A stretch of 64,000 nt of DNA, from assembly GCA_963678705.1 (NCBI GenBank), contig OY783204.1, forward strand, positions 6,393,834-6,457,833. The letters are read 5' to 3'. The translations under genes and the position numbers were made by a program. The notes under the pieces were generated by a model. It did no database searches, was not told the origin of the DNA, and saw nothing but the letters and a program-made list of their open reading frames with translations. Origin of the DNA: Panorpa germanica (Eukaryota; Arthropoda; Insecta; Mecoptera; Panorpidae). Positions 43,245 to 54,818 of this stretch are shown in pieces. Each line of letters opens with the position of its first letter. The first letter of the stretch is position 1.

Positions 43245-45339
43245 TGAATTTGTTTCCGGTATGTTTAAAGGTGACAGTTACTGAACGCGTCGACAATTAC
43301 ATCGAGCCGAGTTGTGCTCTAGCGAGTTAATACTTTGATATTTACTTCGTAACTGTGTTGTTTGAGATCAGAGTCGAATTAGTGTTGTGGTGAATCCAAA
43401 AGAATTATGAAGAACGACAAATGAATAATGCAATGACCTATATGTAGTATTTATTAAATTTGGAAAGCGTTAACTTGATGAACTAGTAATGTACTGAGTT
43501 AGAAAGGCGCTGTAAAGCACAAGATATGGTTGACTTGATTATTTCGACTTAGTGCATGCGTTGGAGGTAAGTGAGTATGCATAATATGAGGAACGAATTC
43601 TGACAACTTATATGAGTTCTAGCTGTCTTATATAACAATAATATGAACGTTGTAAAAAGTAATAATGAGAAATCGTATATCAGTGGTTGTAAAGCGTTGA
43701 CATTTTATTTTTTAGGAGTACTAATTAAGTTTAAGGGATAAAATATTGTAAAAAATAAGTATTAAGTTAAATAATATACAAACATATATTGCAAAAAAGT
43801 TTATTGTTTATAAAATTTTTTTAACAAAAATGCTTTCCTTTTACTCAACAAATAACTGACGTATAAAATGCATTCACGTCATACAAATATGGCCGACCAT
43901 CTCTAGCGTAAAAACTACAATTAAAATTTTTAATTGCTATATCTCCGTCAACATTTAGATATTCAATAAAATAGAAACGCCAATACACATTTATTAACAT
44001 TAATTTCAATCAACAATGTGCTTGTGTCCTATGTCTTAATTTCTATAAAAGTATACTATTCATAAAGTGGGTTACTAGAACCTCAAATATACAATTATTT
44101 TTTAATAACTCCTTATATGTTAAGAGATATTTACAATTAAAAAAGTCATTTTGTCTCTTTAATTATTAAAGGGTACACATTCCAAATGCATGTGACATCA
44201 CAACCGGTTCCAACCTTACAGCTCATAAATCTCTGCTATATGTATTTATATATCAAAATATCAAATATTATTTACAGCTATTTCAAGGAACAATAAAATT
44301 TCAATATTATGTAATAAAATAATAAAATAAAAAAATAAAAACTTATTATTCTTTGACTTGACTTGATTGTTTCGACTTCCAACAGCTACAAAACATTACC
44401 ACAGCACTGACCTAATCAACAAATAACTGACGTTAAAATGCATTTCACGTCATACAAATATGGCCGACCATTGCTAGCGTTAAAACTACAATTTCAATTT
44501 TTAATTGCTATAGCTCTGTCAATATTTAGATATTTAATAAAATAGACACGCCAATACATATTTTTTAACATCAATTTCAATCAACAATTGAAAAATCGAC
44601 CACTAAAAAATGAGGACGCCATTTAAATCAATATTGTTATGGTCTTTACGTTAAGATGTTTATTTTTTCGGTCCCTGGTGATATAATTATGATATTATTT
44701 ATGTATTGCTATATCTTTCGGTACATAATTCAATTCCGTAATAATTCTAGTTCAGCTCTTACAATAATAGCCTATAATATAAATATATTCAGTTTGATAT
44801 TTATTAAAAAGTAATAATAAACCATAATAACAATCTATTAAAGTTTGGTAACACATCATTTTTTTATTTCTTGTACTTACATGTACGAGTATGTTTACAA
44901 TATTTTTTGTTTTTAACAAGGTAGCTATGACAACTGAATATATTGGATAATGTCAACTGTTTCAAACTCAAATATTTCTAATTGCATTTCTGGAACAATC
45001 AAAAGTTAAAGAACTTGTTTTATAAACGCATTTGGTCTATTTTTAATAATCAGTTGATATCAACGGATTAGCAGTAATTATTATTTCTTTAATTTGCTTT
45101 ATATTGCTATTTCTATAACCTTTCACTATTTACTAAGAAAGAGCTAAAGAAGATTAGTTATTTTTTGAAATGTTCTCTAGGTACGCTATGTGTCAAACAA
45201 TTCCGTTTGCTATTATTTCGGTAGGTAGGAATAAATGGAATATAAAAATCCATTATACATTGTTCAAGTTGATTGAGGTTGTTGATGCTTTGGCAAGCAC
45301 ATGCTCAGATACTTGTACTACACGATGTGAAACAATCTG
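43245..45339. other. Intergenic, with a dispersed two-copy repeat
   Basis: No gene seen. A ~173-bp sequence at 43846-44018 recurs in the same orientation at 44417-44590 (shared ACGTCATACAAATATGGCCG). The copies differ at many positions, so the duplication is not recent. Confidence 0.5.
43846..44590 (+). repeat. Direct repeat pair (43846-44018 and 44417-44590)
   Basis: Both copies run from CAACAAATAACTGACG to ATTTCAATCAACAA, about 85-90% alike by eye. Element class unknown. Confidence 0.75.
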
Positions 45340-45720
45340 GGGATAAAATAAGAATTGAGCCAGGGAGAAGAGTAGTTAGATTTAAAGAAAAAATGAGCTG
45401 TGAAGAGGTTAGGAAAGAAAGTGGAAACTGAAGAACGGATGGTGGCTGAAGGGGCAAATAGAAGAAGAGAAGAGGAAAGATAAATAATGAGAGATACAAG
45501 ATGCTATAAGAGATGGTGGAACCTGAATATATAGGAGAAAAAGAGACCAGAAGTGTAAGGAAAGTCACAAGATTCAGAATGGAAAATGAACAGAAAGGTG
45601 GTAGATATTGGGAAAAAGAGAAGAAAGGTTAGACAGAGAAGTGGAGACGTTGGAGCATATAAGAAAGACATGCGAATGAAAAATAAAAAGTGAAAAGAAG
45701 CTGGATGAGCTGATATAATT
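45340..45720 (+). pseudogene. Non-LTR C-terminal relic, copy 2
   Basis: Plus-strand blocks VTRFRMENEQKGGRYWEKEK (about 45565-45620) and REVETLEHIRKTCE (about 45637-45680) match the C-terminal region found in many insect non-LTR retrotransposons (R-F-R ... G-R-Y-W-E ... E-T-x-E-H-x-x-x-x-C). Frame-broken. Homologous to 34000-34390. Confidence 0.5.
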
Positions 45721-46480
45721 TAATTTGTGTATAAACCAGTGCCCATGGTGGGTATTCTAAACATCATTGCCTGATTATATTTTAACATCAGGTTTTAATA
45801 ATTAAATTATAATTAAAAGTACGTGCAACTATATTTTGATAGGCAACCTGGTAGAACCGTGTATTTATGTCTATTATCAAGAAAAATAGTATTTTAATTA
45901 ATAACTAGACGATCGTAGTAATCACAAACCATATAATATAGACTGTCAACTGTGAGAAAATCATTCGCCCCTTTTTTGAAACACGAAATTGATATACTTT
46001 TATCTCTTTCAACACAAACAACCATTTTGATGCCGTATTATAACCTTATATTACTATTTTACATGCTTTGACATGAATATATTTCAGTTTGATGTACAGT
46101 TTGTGTATTTAATTGTTTGATTTATTTTAATATATTTTTATAAATATGCGTTTCAATAAATCTTTTTTTAGATTTGCATCTTTTATTAACAAAGCAGTTA
46201 ATAATATATAAGCACTAAGAGATAATATATTAACTGCATTTGTATGCAGATGAAACCTTTTCAAATATGTAGGTACCATAACTATAATTCTTAATATTAA
46301 CTTAATTCTTATTTTCAGATTTGGAGTGTTATGAAAGCAAAGGACTTATATTTTATTATTTATTTATTTTTAATTTATTGTTTTAATAATTTTTTATTTT
46401 TGTCCAATTCATTATATCTATTAACATTATTAATAAAATTTAATATAAAAAATACAATAAACTGTTTTATTTATAAATAA
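45721..46480. other. No gene recognised
   Basis: AT-rich flank of the Helitron; nothing supported. Confidence 0.4.
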
Positions 46481-47120
46481 TCTACTATATAAAAATAAGT
46501 CGGGTTTTCCTTCCTGACGTTATAACTCCAGAACGCACGAACCGATTTCCACGGTTTTGCATTCGTTGGAAAGGTCTCGGGCTCCGTGAGGTTTATAGCA
46601 AAGAAAATTCAGGAATTCAGCAAAAATTTCAACAGAAAAGCGGGAAAATCTTTTTTCACATACAGCGCCATCTCTGATACATAGCATAGATACAAACCAA
46701 TATTTTAAGTAGATGGCGCCGGTGCGTGATACATTGTTTGAGAGCTACTCATTGTTGTCTGCTCAGTTAATTTCATGTGACAAACCGGTTATTGTGTTCA
46801 CTGTGAAATTGTGAAAAAAAGTTAAAAAAATAAGTTATTCGTTTCCTAACATTTCAATTGGAAACCATCAAATCAATCACGTGTATTGTGCAAATTTTTA
46901 TTCAATTTCAACAGCAGGCATTTGTCTTTAAGGTGGTAAGTTGAACTGTGTAAATTATGTGGATCGTGCATTTCAGGTTACATTCACCACTCTGTCCATA
47001 GTCCAAAATTCCTAGAGGACGACGTGCGAACATCGGCCGCCGCACAAGACATGCAAGCCAGCAACAAGTGTATTCACAGAACTTAACCGAAGAAAGACAA
47101 AATATAATAAGAGAATTATA

Positions 47121-48073
47121 TTGAGACAACGCGTGAGCACACGAAGATCATTGGCATCATACAATCGCTTGGCATTCCAATATGATCCCACTGCGAACTA
47201 CAGTGATGATGAAAATTTAGATATTGGACCAACGATGACTATATGCCGATATTGCAATGCGTTAAAGTTCAAAAGAGAAACGGCTGGATTGTGCTGCGCA
47301 AGTGGAAAAGTCAAACTGGATCCATAACTTACACCACCACAGCCACTGAAACCATTGTTCGATGAAAGTGATCCCGATTCCAGCCATTTTCTTCAACACA
47401 TCCTTGAATACAATAACTGCTTTCGCATGACTTCCTTTAGAGCTAATATCATTCGAGAAGGCGGCTTCATGCCGACTTGCAAGGTAAAAGATACAACACA
47501 CATAACCAATCACTCACACCAACACAATGAATTGCAACACATAGCAACTACATATACACCACACACTACACCATCACACGATCAGAAGTTACACCGTATT
47601 CTTCAACAAATGATTGTTTGCAATTACAGATACAAGGACAAATATATCATTTGCATGGTTCAATGGTGCCAACACCAGATGAACCGCATCAATTTCTGCA
47701 AATATATTTCATTTCGTCGATGGTGGATCAGCTGAATGTGCGGTGCAATATACAGGGAACACAACAGTTAAAGAGACGAATTATTGAACAGTTGCAAGCA
47801 TTTTTTCACGCTAATAATGCTGTGGTTAATATGGAACGAATGCCATCGGATACGCACAAATTTGTCATAAGAGCGGATTGTACCCCAACAGGTGAACATG
47901 TGCGAAGATTCAATGCACCCACCGTTAATGATGTTGCTGCAATTATTGTTGGCGATCCAACTAAATCGCGAGACATTGTCGTTCAGCGAAGAAGCAATAT
48001 CATGCATCGTGTAAACGAGACACATCGTTTGTACGATGCGTTACAATATCCAATAATTTATTGGCAAGGGTAA
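47121..48073 (+). pseudogene. Helitron 1 N-terminal (Helitron-like) region with apparent intron
   Basis: Blocks in order: YDPTANYSDDENLDIG and CRYCNALKFKRETAGLCC (zinc-like), an in-frame TAA at about 47326, then EYNNCFRMTSFRANIIREGG to 47483. A 146-bp insert 47484-47629 starts GTAAAAG and ends TTACAG. Removing it joins the codons for C-K to I-Q-G in frame. The second part continues with LHGSMVPTPDEPHQFLQIYF to LQYPIIYWQG at 48070. This is the Helitron-like N-terminal domain. The Rep nuclease motifs (H-U-H, Y-Y) that should follow are absent because of a deletion near 48075-48120. Confidence 0.75.
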
Positions 48074-48109
48074 GACGGATTCGACATCACGTTGAAGATG
48101 GTCGATCCA

Positions 48110-49183
48110 ATTACACAATTGATACTCCAACATGCAATATTTCCCGATCCAGTGCAATGGGAAAATTGTTGATGCAATGCAACCTAATTGTTTGGGATGA
48201 GTGCACAACGGCACATAAGAAATCACTTGAAGCACTTAACTTCACACTGAAGGATCTTCGGTGAAATAACAACATCTTTGGCGGCTTGATGATATTGTTG
48301 GCAGGCGATTTCAGGCAGACGTTGCCAGTAATTCCCCCTGGAACGCCTGCAGATGAATTGAATGCTTGCCTGAAGGCATCACCTTTATGGAATAACGTAA
48401 AAACATTATCGCTAACCACTAATATGAGAGATCAACTTCGAAATGATCAAAGTGCTGCACAATTTTCCAAACAATTGTTAGCTGTTGGAAATGGAAAAGT
48501 CCCAGTTGATGCGACATCTGGATTAATTACTCTTACCAACGACTTTTGCCGATTTGTAGACTCTCAATTCGCTCTTATTGAAAATGTTTTCCCAAACATT
48601 AGTGAGAATTATCAGAATTATGCTTGGTTAAGTCAACGAGCAATTCTTGCCGCAAAGAATAATGATGTACAAGCACTGAATTTCACCATTCAATCAAAAA
48701 TTGCTGGCGATTTGGTGACATACAAATCCGTTGATTCCATAACAAATCCCGATGATATAGTAAATTATCCAACGAAGTTTTTGAACTCTCTGGAGTTACC
48801 AGGATTTCCACCACATAACTTGCAACTCAAAGTTGGTACAGTTATTATGATATTGCATAATTTGAATCCACCGCGACTTTGCAACGGTACTCGACTTTCG
48901 ATAAAAAGACTTATGCCGAATTTGATTGAGGCAACCATTATTAACGGAAAGTACGCAGGTGAAAATGTATGTATTCCTCGAATACCAATGATTCCGACTG
49001 ATCTTCCGTTTGACTTCAAATGATTGCAATTTCCAGTTCGCCTTGCGTTCGCAATGATAATTAACAAGTCGCAAGGCCAATCGCTTAGTGTTTGCGAGAT
49101 AAATTTAGAAAATCATTGTTTTTCACATGGGCAGTTATACGTTGCGTGTTCACGAGTTGGGAAACCATCCGCTTTGTTTGTGT
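48110..49183 (+). pseudogene. Helitron 1 Pif1-like helicase, 5' part deleted
   Basis: Pif1-type helicase C-terminal half. Motif I (G-K-T) is missing with the deleted part. Motif II is NLIVWDECTTAHKKSLEAL (about 48185-48240); an in-frame TGA follows near 48262. Motif III is ILLAGDFRQTLPVIPPG (about 48290-48340). Downstream blocks NMRDQLRNDQSAAQFSKQLL and PPRLCNGTRLSIKRLMPNLI follow. TGA at 49021-49023 replaces CGA found in Helitron 2. The frame then continues with [20 protein letters not shown] and [15 protein letters not shown] to about 49183 (motifs V and VI). Non-functional. Confidence 0.85.
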
Positions 49184-49549
49184 AAACAAAAAATGTGGTT
49201 TACCAAAGAGCACTTCAATGAAACGGATAATTTGCGGACACGTATAACGCTTCGATTCAGTATTTACTTTGGATTCACTTTCATTTACTTAGAGAAGTTC
49301 AACTAAATAACACTAATCGAAATGAATTCATTACTGTTGTGAAATGAAATAAAATTTTTCCTTTTCAAATATAAAACAAAAAAAAAAATTTTCTTCATCT
49401 TTTAATCACCAAACGAAATGTTACATAAAACGAAGCCATCTGATGGCGAAACGGAGTTCGCCGGGTTTGCTAGTTTAATATAACAATTGAAATGTGATTT
49501 ACGGGTTGCATGTTATATGCCATAGGCGCATCCGATTATCCCCTGCCTT

Positions 49550-49760
49550 TGTAATCCTCGCCTGTCACAAATGTAACTGGCGCTCGGCTATTGTTAATTA
49601 ATTAGTTGGAAAGAGATCTATATTGTAATTTTAGTACATAAAACAATCAGATTTCCAACGGTTAGCGGTTTAAGTCCAAGGTCATTCCACGGGAAATTTA
49701 AATCAACCGGTCAAAAGATATCAGGAAAACACACACACTTGTTTAATAACATAGATATAT
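49550..49760 (-). mobile_element. LTR F2 (E-family), left part
   Basis: Begins TGTAATCCTCGCCTGTCAC, follows the E/F1 LTR to the TA-rich tract (CATAGATATAT), where errantivirus H is inserted. Further parts are 56890-57214 and 58516-58990. No clear TSD of F2 itself is visible. Confidence 0.8.
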
Positions 49761-50105
49761 TGTTATAACACACATTCCATACGACACAAACTAACAATGT
49801 CTCTTCAGTATCTTTGCTGACCATGCACTCTAGAGATAATAAAATAGTATATAAGTAATATGTTAATCTTAATCTAGTTAGTTCATGTATAAACTGCATC
49901 GCGCAGTTAGTAATTGGCTCACCACTTTTTGAGTTCAAGTTCATGTATAATCTGCATCGCGCAGATAGTAATTGGCTGGCTCACCATTTGAGACTAGGCA
50001 TAAGCTGTATCGCACAGTGATTATTAGTCCAAATAAATATTATTTAAGTAAAACTAAAATAAATTGTTTTTTTTTATTAAAGTCTAAATTACTTAAACTT
50101 TAATT
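49761..50105 (+). mobile_element. 5' LTR of element H with three hairpin repeats
   Basis: TATATAAG at 49848-49855 and AATAAA at 50032-50037 are candidate promoter and polyadenylation signals. Between them lie three short hairpins with loop ATCGC (49892-49908, 49950-49966, 50004-50018), the first two set in a ~58-bp repeat ending in TAGTAATTGGCT. Confidence 0.88.
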
Positions 50106-50122
50106 GGCGCAGTCGGTAGGAT
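50105..50122 (+). promoter_or_regulatory. Primer-binding site of element H
   Basis: TGGCGCAGTCGGTAGGAT directly at the LTR end. This is the errantivirus-type PBS. Confidence 0.85.
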
Positions 50123-50290
50123 ATTAAGGAATTACAATCGATGTAAATTTTTCCATTTTTATGGTTAACTTAATATTTCGAAACCTACAAAAATAAAGTT
50201 GAAGAATAAAGTAAACTTAATAAATAGTGGAGTGAAATAGAAACAGAAGTTGAAGTGCTCCGAGACTCATCGACCCACTAGCAGCAGCAT

Positions 50291-50334
50291 ATGGACATGA
50301 AGATCTCGCAAGGCATCGCGGTGATAATCGTAAT
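50291..50334 (+). promoter_or_regulatory. Leader ATG and splice donor for env mRNA (candidate)
   Basis: ATG 50291 opens 14 hydrophobic-rich codons plus two bases and meets a donor, GTGAGT, at 50335-50340. An acceptor, TGTTGCAG, ends at 54818, and its phase continues the env frame. This mirrors the spliced env message known for Drosophila gypsy-type errantiviruses, where the leader supplies the start codon. Here it would also supply most of a signal peptide. Confidence 0.55.
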
Positions 50335-50420
50335 GTGAGTACTCATTCATATTTCCTTTCTATATTCACACTTCCCAAAAACAAAAATTATTATTATTTT
50401 TACAATAATATTTCCTGTTT

Positions 50421-50608
50421 AAAAAGGAGTATAAATCGCTTATACAGGCCTAAAACAGGTACTAAATTTAAAAAAGGAGTATAAATCGTTTATACAGGCC
50501 TACCAAATATTAAAAATAATACTAAAATAAAATATAAATTACGCAACGTAATACAATAATTAAATAATAATTTTCTAAAAAGGAATATAAATCGCTTATA
50601 TAGGCCTA
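50421..50608 (+). repeat. Three leader hairpins with the same loop as in the LTR
   Basis: Copies at 50421-50452, 50471-50502 and 50577-50608 share AGGAGTATAAATCG. Each folds as six paired bases around a five-base loop: GTATAA-ATCGC-TTATAC, GTATAA-ATCGT-TTATAC and ATATAA-ATCGC-TTATAT. The outer pair changes from G-C to A-T on both sides in the third copy. Confidence 0.8.
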
Positions 50609-50800
50609 ATGAAAATTAAAAATATTAAAAGTAATATTAAAAATAATATTGAAATAAAATATTAATTACATAACGTAATAAATACTATAATGTAATATAA
50701 TAAAATACTTGCAAATTAATTAAATAATAATAATAATTTTTTTAAAATAAAATGTTTACAAAATAACTTTTCTTAAATAAAAGTTACACTATAAATCGAA

Positions 50801-52063
50801 ATGGAGACATTCCATATTTATCTAAATTATGTAAAGGAATATAATGGAAACAATTCGCTGACGAATTTTATAGAAGAATGCGAAGTGATCATAGATAATT
50901 TTGCCATATTCCCCGGTAAAAATGAAGATAATAAAGAAGCTATTAGGAATAACGGTCTATTGCTCTCAGCTATAAAAAGCAAGATTATTGGAGACGCAGC
51001 AAGTTTAATAAAGAATAAACATATTAATACATGGGAGAAATTAAAAACTATTTTAATAAATAGTTATACTAAAATAGTTATTACTTATTACTTTAGATGT
51101 TTAGAATCAGTTAACAACTTTAATGTTTTGAACACACTTCACAATAAAACATCTTTAAATATGAGATCACTGGCAAAACATCACGATTCCCTGATGGTGA
51201 GAGATTTCATATAGGAGCTACACGATCCCCTTGGATGTAAATTAGGACGCCAAAATCCTAAAACAATGGATGAGCTTCTAAAATTAATAATAGAAGATAT
51301 GACGAACCACGAAATCCATACTAACGAGGAATATAACCACCCTCACCAACAACAACTAAAGAACACACAAGATTTTCAAACAGAGCCGTCAACACAAAAA
51401 CCGTGTGAAACAATAATCGGACAAACCATTGAGAATAAGGAAATAGACAATGTACGGACGGAACTACAAGAAGTAATCATAAACGACGAGAGTACAGAAA
51501 TCAAAGTACAAAACCAAAATTATTCTAGCTAATCCGAAATGGCGAACAATGTGCCCACAAATATCAAAATACAAAGCCAGAATAATTCAGAAGAAGTTCT
51601 GAATACAGATGAAAAGGAAAAAGAACTTGAAGAGTTTAACAAAACAGAAGTAAAGAAAAAGACAATTGTTGAAGTAAAAATAAAGCAAGAAAAAGCAGGA
51701 AATAATAAAAATCAAAATTTTAAAATAGAAGAAAAAATTGAAAAGAAAAGAAGAAACAAAGCTAAATGCATACCAGAAATACAAGAAGATTCAGAAAAAG
51801 AGACACACACTTTGTGGATAAACGATCACAGAAAAGAAATAATTCGTGGACAGAAGATTAGAAAATCGGCACAACTAAAGCAACTATATGGAACCAAACG
51901 AAATAAAAATAATAACTGGATAGATGAATATTTGACGAATATCATGACGAATAAAAATAATAAAACATATAATGACTTTACTTTAAAGAACTTCCTGATA
52001 AGATTAACTTCAAAAAGTCTTCAATACTTCCCGAAAAAATTAAAATTTCTACCCGAACCTTAA
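50801..52063 (+). pseudogene. Element H gag, two in-frame stops
   Basis: ATG 50801. One reading frame of 421 codons is interrupted by TAG 51212-51214 and TAA 51530-51532. The N-terminal part (about 137 codons) resembles errantivirus gag (capsid-like helical sequence, DAASLIKNKHINTWEKLKTI). The rest is very rich in Lys, Glu and Asn with coiled-coil potential, without a zinc knuckle, as is usual for errantivirus gag. Pol normally follows by frameshift. Confidence 0.7.
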
Positions 52064-53190
52064 CAATTCAAATACGCAACCGCAAGCAACCAAACCCACC
52101 GGACTATATAATATTCAACTCCGAAATTTAAAACTAAAAATAATAAAACCCTAAAACGGACAACCACCTTAATAAAGAAAATTGTATGATACATTTACAA
52201 AACACAACAGACATAAAGAAAAAGAAAATGATGAAACGAATTGAGAATCAGAAACAACCACCTTAATGCAGAAAATCGCATACTGGTTATCACCAGCAGT
52301 AAAACCTATAAACATACAACAAACATAAAAACATGCAAATTAAATGACATCAAATAATAATAAAATAACTATTTCGATACAAACACCAACGCAGTTAAAA
52401 TTATTAAAATTAATGAAAGGACCAAATTATTTAAATTAAAATAAAGAAACATGACCTATTAATATCTACATTAACAAAACTACATTTAAAAATAAAACTC
52501 ATTAAATGCATTGTAATGATAACACATATTAAATGTACAATAATTTAAAAGATAAACACCATCGGCAAATATAAAAATGAGCATAAAATAAAAAATGATG
52601 TAGCATAAGAATCAGCCATCAAGAAACAAACGCAACGCACAAGGTAATTTACGAAAGATATACTCGTGTAATCTAATAAAATACGTGGAAACTCTCATTA
52701 TCAATCGCGATGCAAGCAATGCAAATACTATGATTTGAACGCCGCTAAATAACACAAAAACAACTGTGAGATCATAATATAAGCGCATTCCACAAAACCA
52801 GAGTACACCGTATCATAAAACATAAACATGACCTTGCCAAGTCAAATGTGCTAGTAGATGTAATGAAACCCTATACTACAGTACAAAAGATAATGCTACA
52901 TTAACGAACTAAGTCAGCATTTCTAATTTAGCTACTATGATAACCTATGGACTAACACATTGAAAAACACAAAAATAAAATAGCAATGTTATGTGCATAA
53001 AGTTAAGGAAATAAATACAGACAGTACAAGTTATTATCATGATTAAAGCTATTGTTAAAAATCCAAATGTAGACACAGTATGAACACTAACAAAAAACAT
53101 GGCAATAGCGGAATAAAAACATAGAACCTTTTTTTAAGTAAAAGAACCACCAGAGTAATAATCAGAATCAGCAAGTAATTAAGTAATAAA
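52064..53190 (+). pseudogene. Element H decayed pol region with an old integrase-like duplicate
   Basis: No protease, RT or RNase H block is recognisable. The stretch about 52610-53010 looks like a compressed, more decayed copy of 53190-53860. Shared strings include CATAAACATGA, CTAGTACAA-like, and AAGTCAGYATT in the same order. Confidence 0.5.
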
Positions 53191-54457
53191 CGCCACATAT
53201 AAACTAATTTGCGAAAGATATACGTGGTCTAGCCTACGAAAAGATGTCGAAAAATTTCATCAATAACTGCAGCATATGTAAACAGTGTGAATATAACATA
53301 AAACCAATTAGAGCACCGCTAAATAGCACCGAAATACCTGAGAGACCATTTGAGAAATTACATATAGATACGTTTGGTATATACAATACCCAATTCCTTA
53401 CTATAATAGATGTATTTTCAAAATACACACATACAAAATCGCCAATAGGTCATCCACAAAAATTGCCGATAAAACTAATAACGTATTTCTCACACCACAA
53501 TGCCAATACATACCCAATCATATTACGATGGATGGAGAAACTGAATTTTTAAATAACCTCATTAAAGAATTACTAGAATTACTTAAAATTGAAATTCATA
53601 TAACAACACCATACAGACATGAAAGTATTTCTCCAATAGAATGAACACATTCCACGATATCAGAACTATATCGTATAGTGAAACATAAACATGATCTTAC
53701 ACCAAAATAAATCATGAAATATGCCATTATAGGATATAACGAAACCCCACATTCTAGTACAACATACAAACCTTTTGGAATAATAAATGGACACTTACAA
53801 ACCAAGTCAGTATTGTTTATGGATTATGACAAAACACTCATGGACTTATACACCCAAAATCATAAAACTAAAATCTCAACCCTATACTCAAAAATTAAAG
53901 AAATAAATACAAATCGTAAAGAACAGGTTATTAATAAAAGAAATGCTACCGTTAAAGACCCAAACGTAAAACAAGGAGATATCGTATACCTCAACACTAA
54001 ATCAAAACAGGGCAAAAGCCGAATAAAGAACACAGGACCCTTTAAAGTACTAGAAGTATCCGATACTTATATAGCTAAAATAGAAGATTTAAAAAATAAA
54101 AAATTAAAAGAAACACATGTAGATAACCTAGTGAAAACCAAAATGAATAACCCAACTTCAAACGAACTTAACGAAGAAGGAAGTAATGTACTATTCGAAT
54201 GCACTACACTACCTGTAGATAACATAGAAAAAAACAAAATGAAAAACCCAACTCCAAACGAGTTTAATGAGAAAAGAATTAACGTCCTATTTGAACGCAC
54301 TACGCTACCTGTCGATAAATCTAAGACAGATTATATTCTACACCTAGTTCACGACAAATTTAACCCCGAAAAACCAAGACGAAAAACCAAGATACTACAA
54401 CGGATTCGCAAAGTTAATAGCAAAAGACACACTCAATTTCGAATACATATTAAATAA
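53190..54457 (+). pseudogene. Element H integrase pieces
   Basis: The zinc-binding region (NNCSICKQCEYNIKPI) and core start (FEKLHIDTFGIYNTQFLTII, with the first catalytic Asp of the D,D,E triad) are at 53244-53552. After a frameshift the next piece contains DGETEFLNNLI (second Asp region), a stop, and then the C-terminal domain from 53714 (YNETPHSSTTYKPFGIINGH, QGDIVYLNTKSKQGKSRIKN, GPFKVLEV) to 54457. At least two breaks make it non-functional. Confidence 0.75.
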
Positions 54458-54818
54458 AGCTAAAAGAACTAATAACTTCGTAGAGGGCCTATACAAACTC
54501 ACGCGAGGCAGAACATTTGGACACACAATAAATCTTGTCTGCAACCAACAAAACTGCCTTGACAAGCTTACCGAATTTCTAAAAAAAATTTGAAAATTCA
54601 CCAACCGAATTAACAATACGAATGCCCCCTATAGCACAAGGACTTTTTAATAGAACAAAAGAAGAGGTCCTAGAAGTATTTAAACGGCATGGGCCTACAA
54701 AGCACAAATACATCATGCACTCAAATCCCGAAATACAAATGAATTATTTATTTATTAATTAATTATAAATAAATATATTAAAACACGATCAAGTACTAAG
54801 AAATCCTGATTGTTGCAG

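Larger units (their letters stand above)
46481..49473 (+). mobile_element. Helitron 1 (2,993 bp, Rep/helicase gene deleted in the middle)
   Basis: Starts TCTACTATATAAAAATAAG and ends CTAG, inserted between A (46480) and T (49474) without a TSD, as expected for rolling-circle Helitrons. A hairpin GGCGAA-n6-TTCGCC at 49445-49462 ends eight bases before CTAG. Helitron 2 (57215-58515) has the same ends and hairpin. The interior encodes parts of a Rep/helicase protein. Confidence 0.93.

Noticed and set aside
49711-49944. Minus-strand frame repeated at 56522-56722
   Set aside because: Identical because it lies in the two LTRs of H; antisense, no motif.
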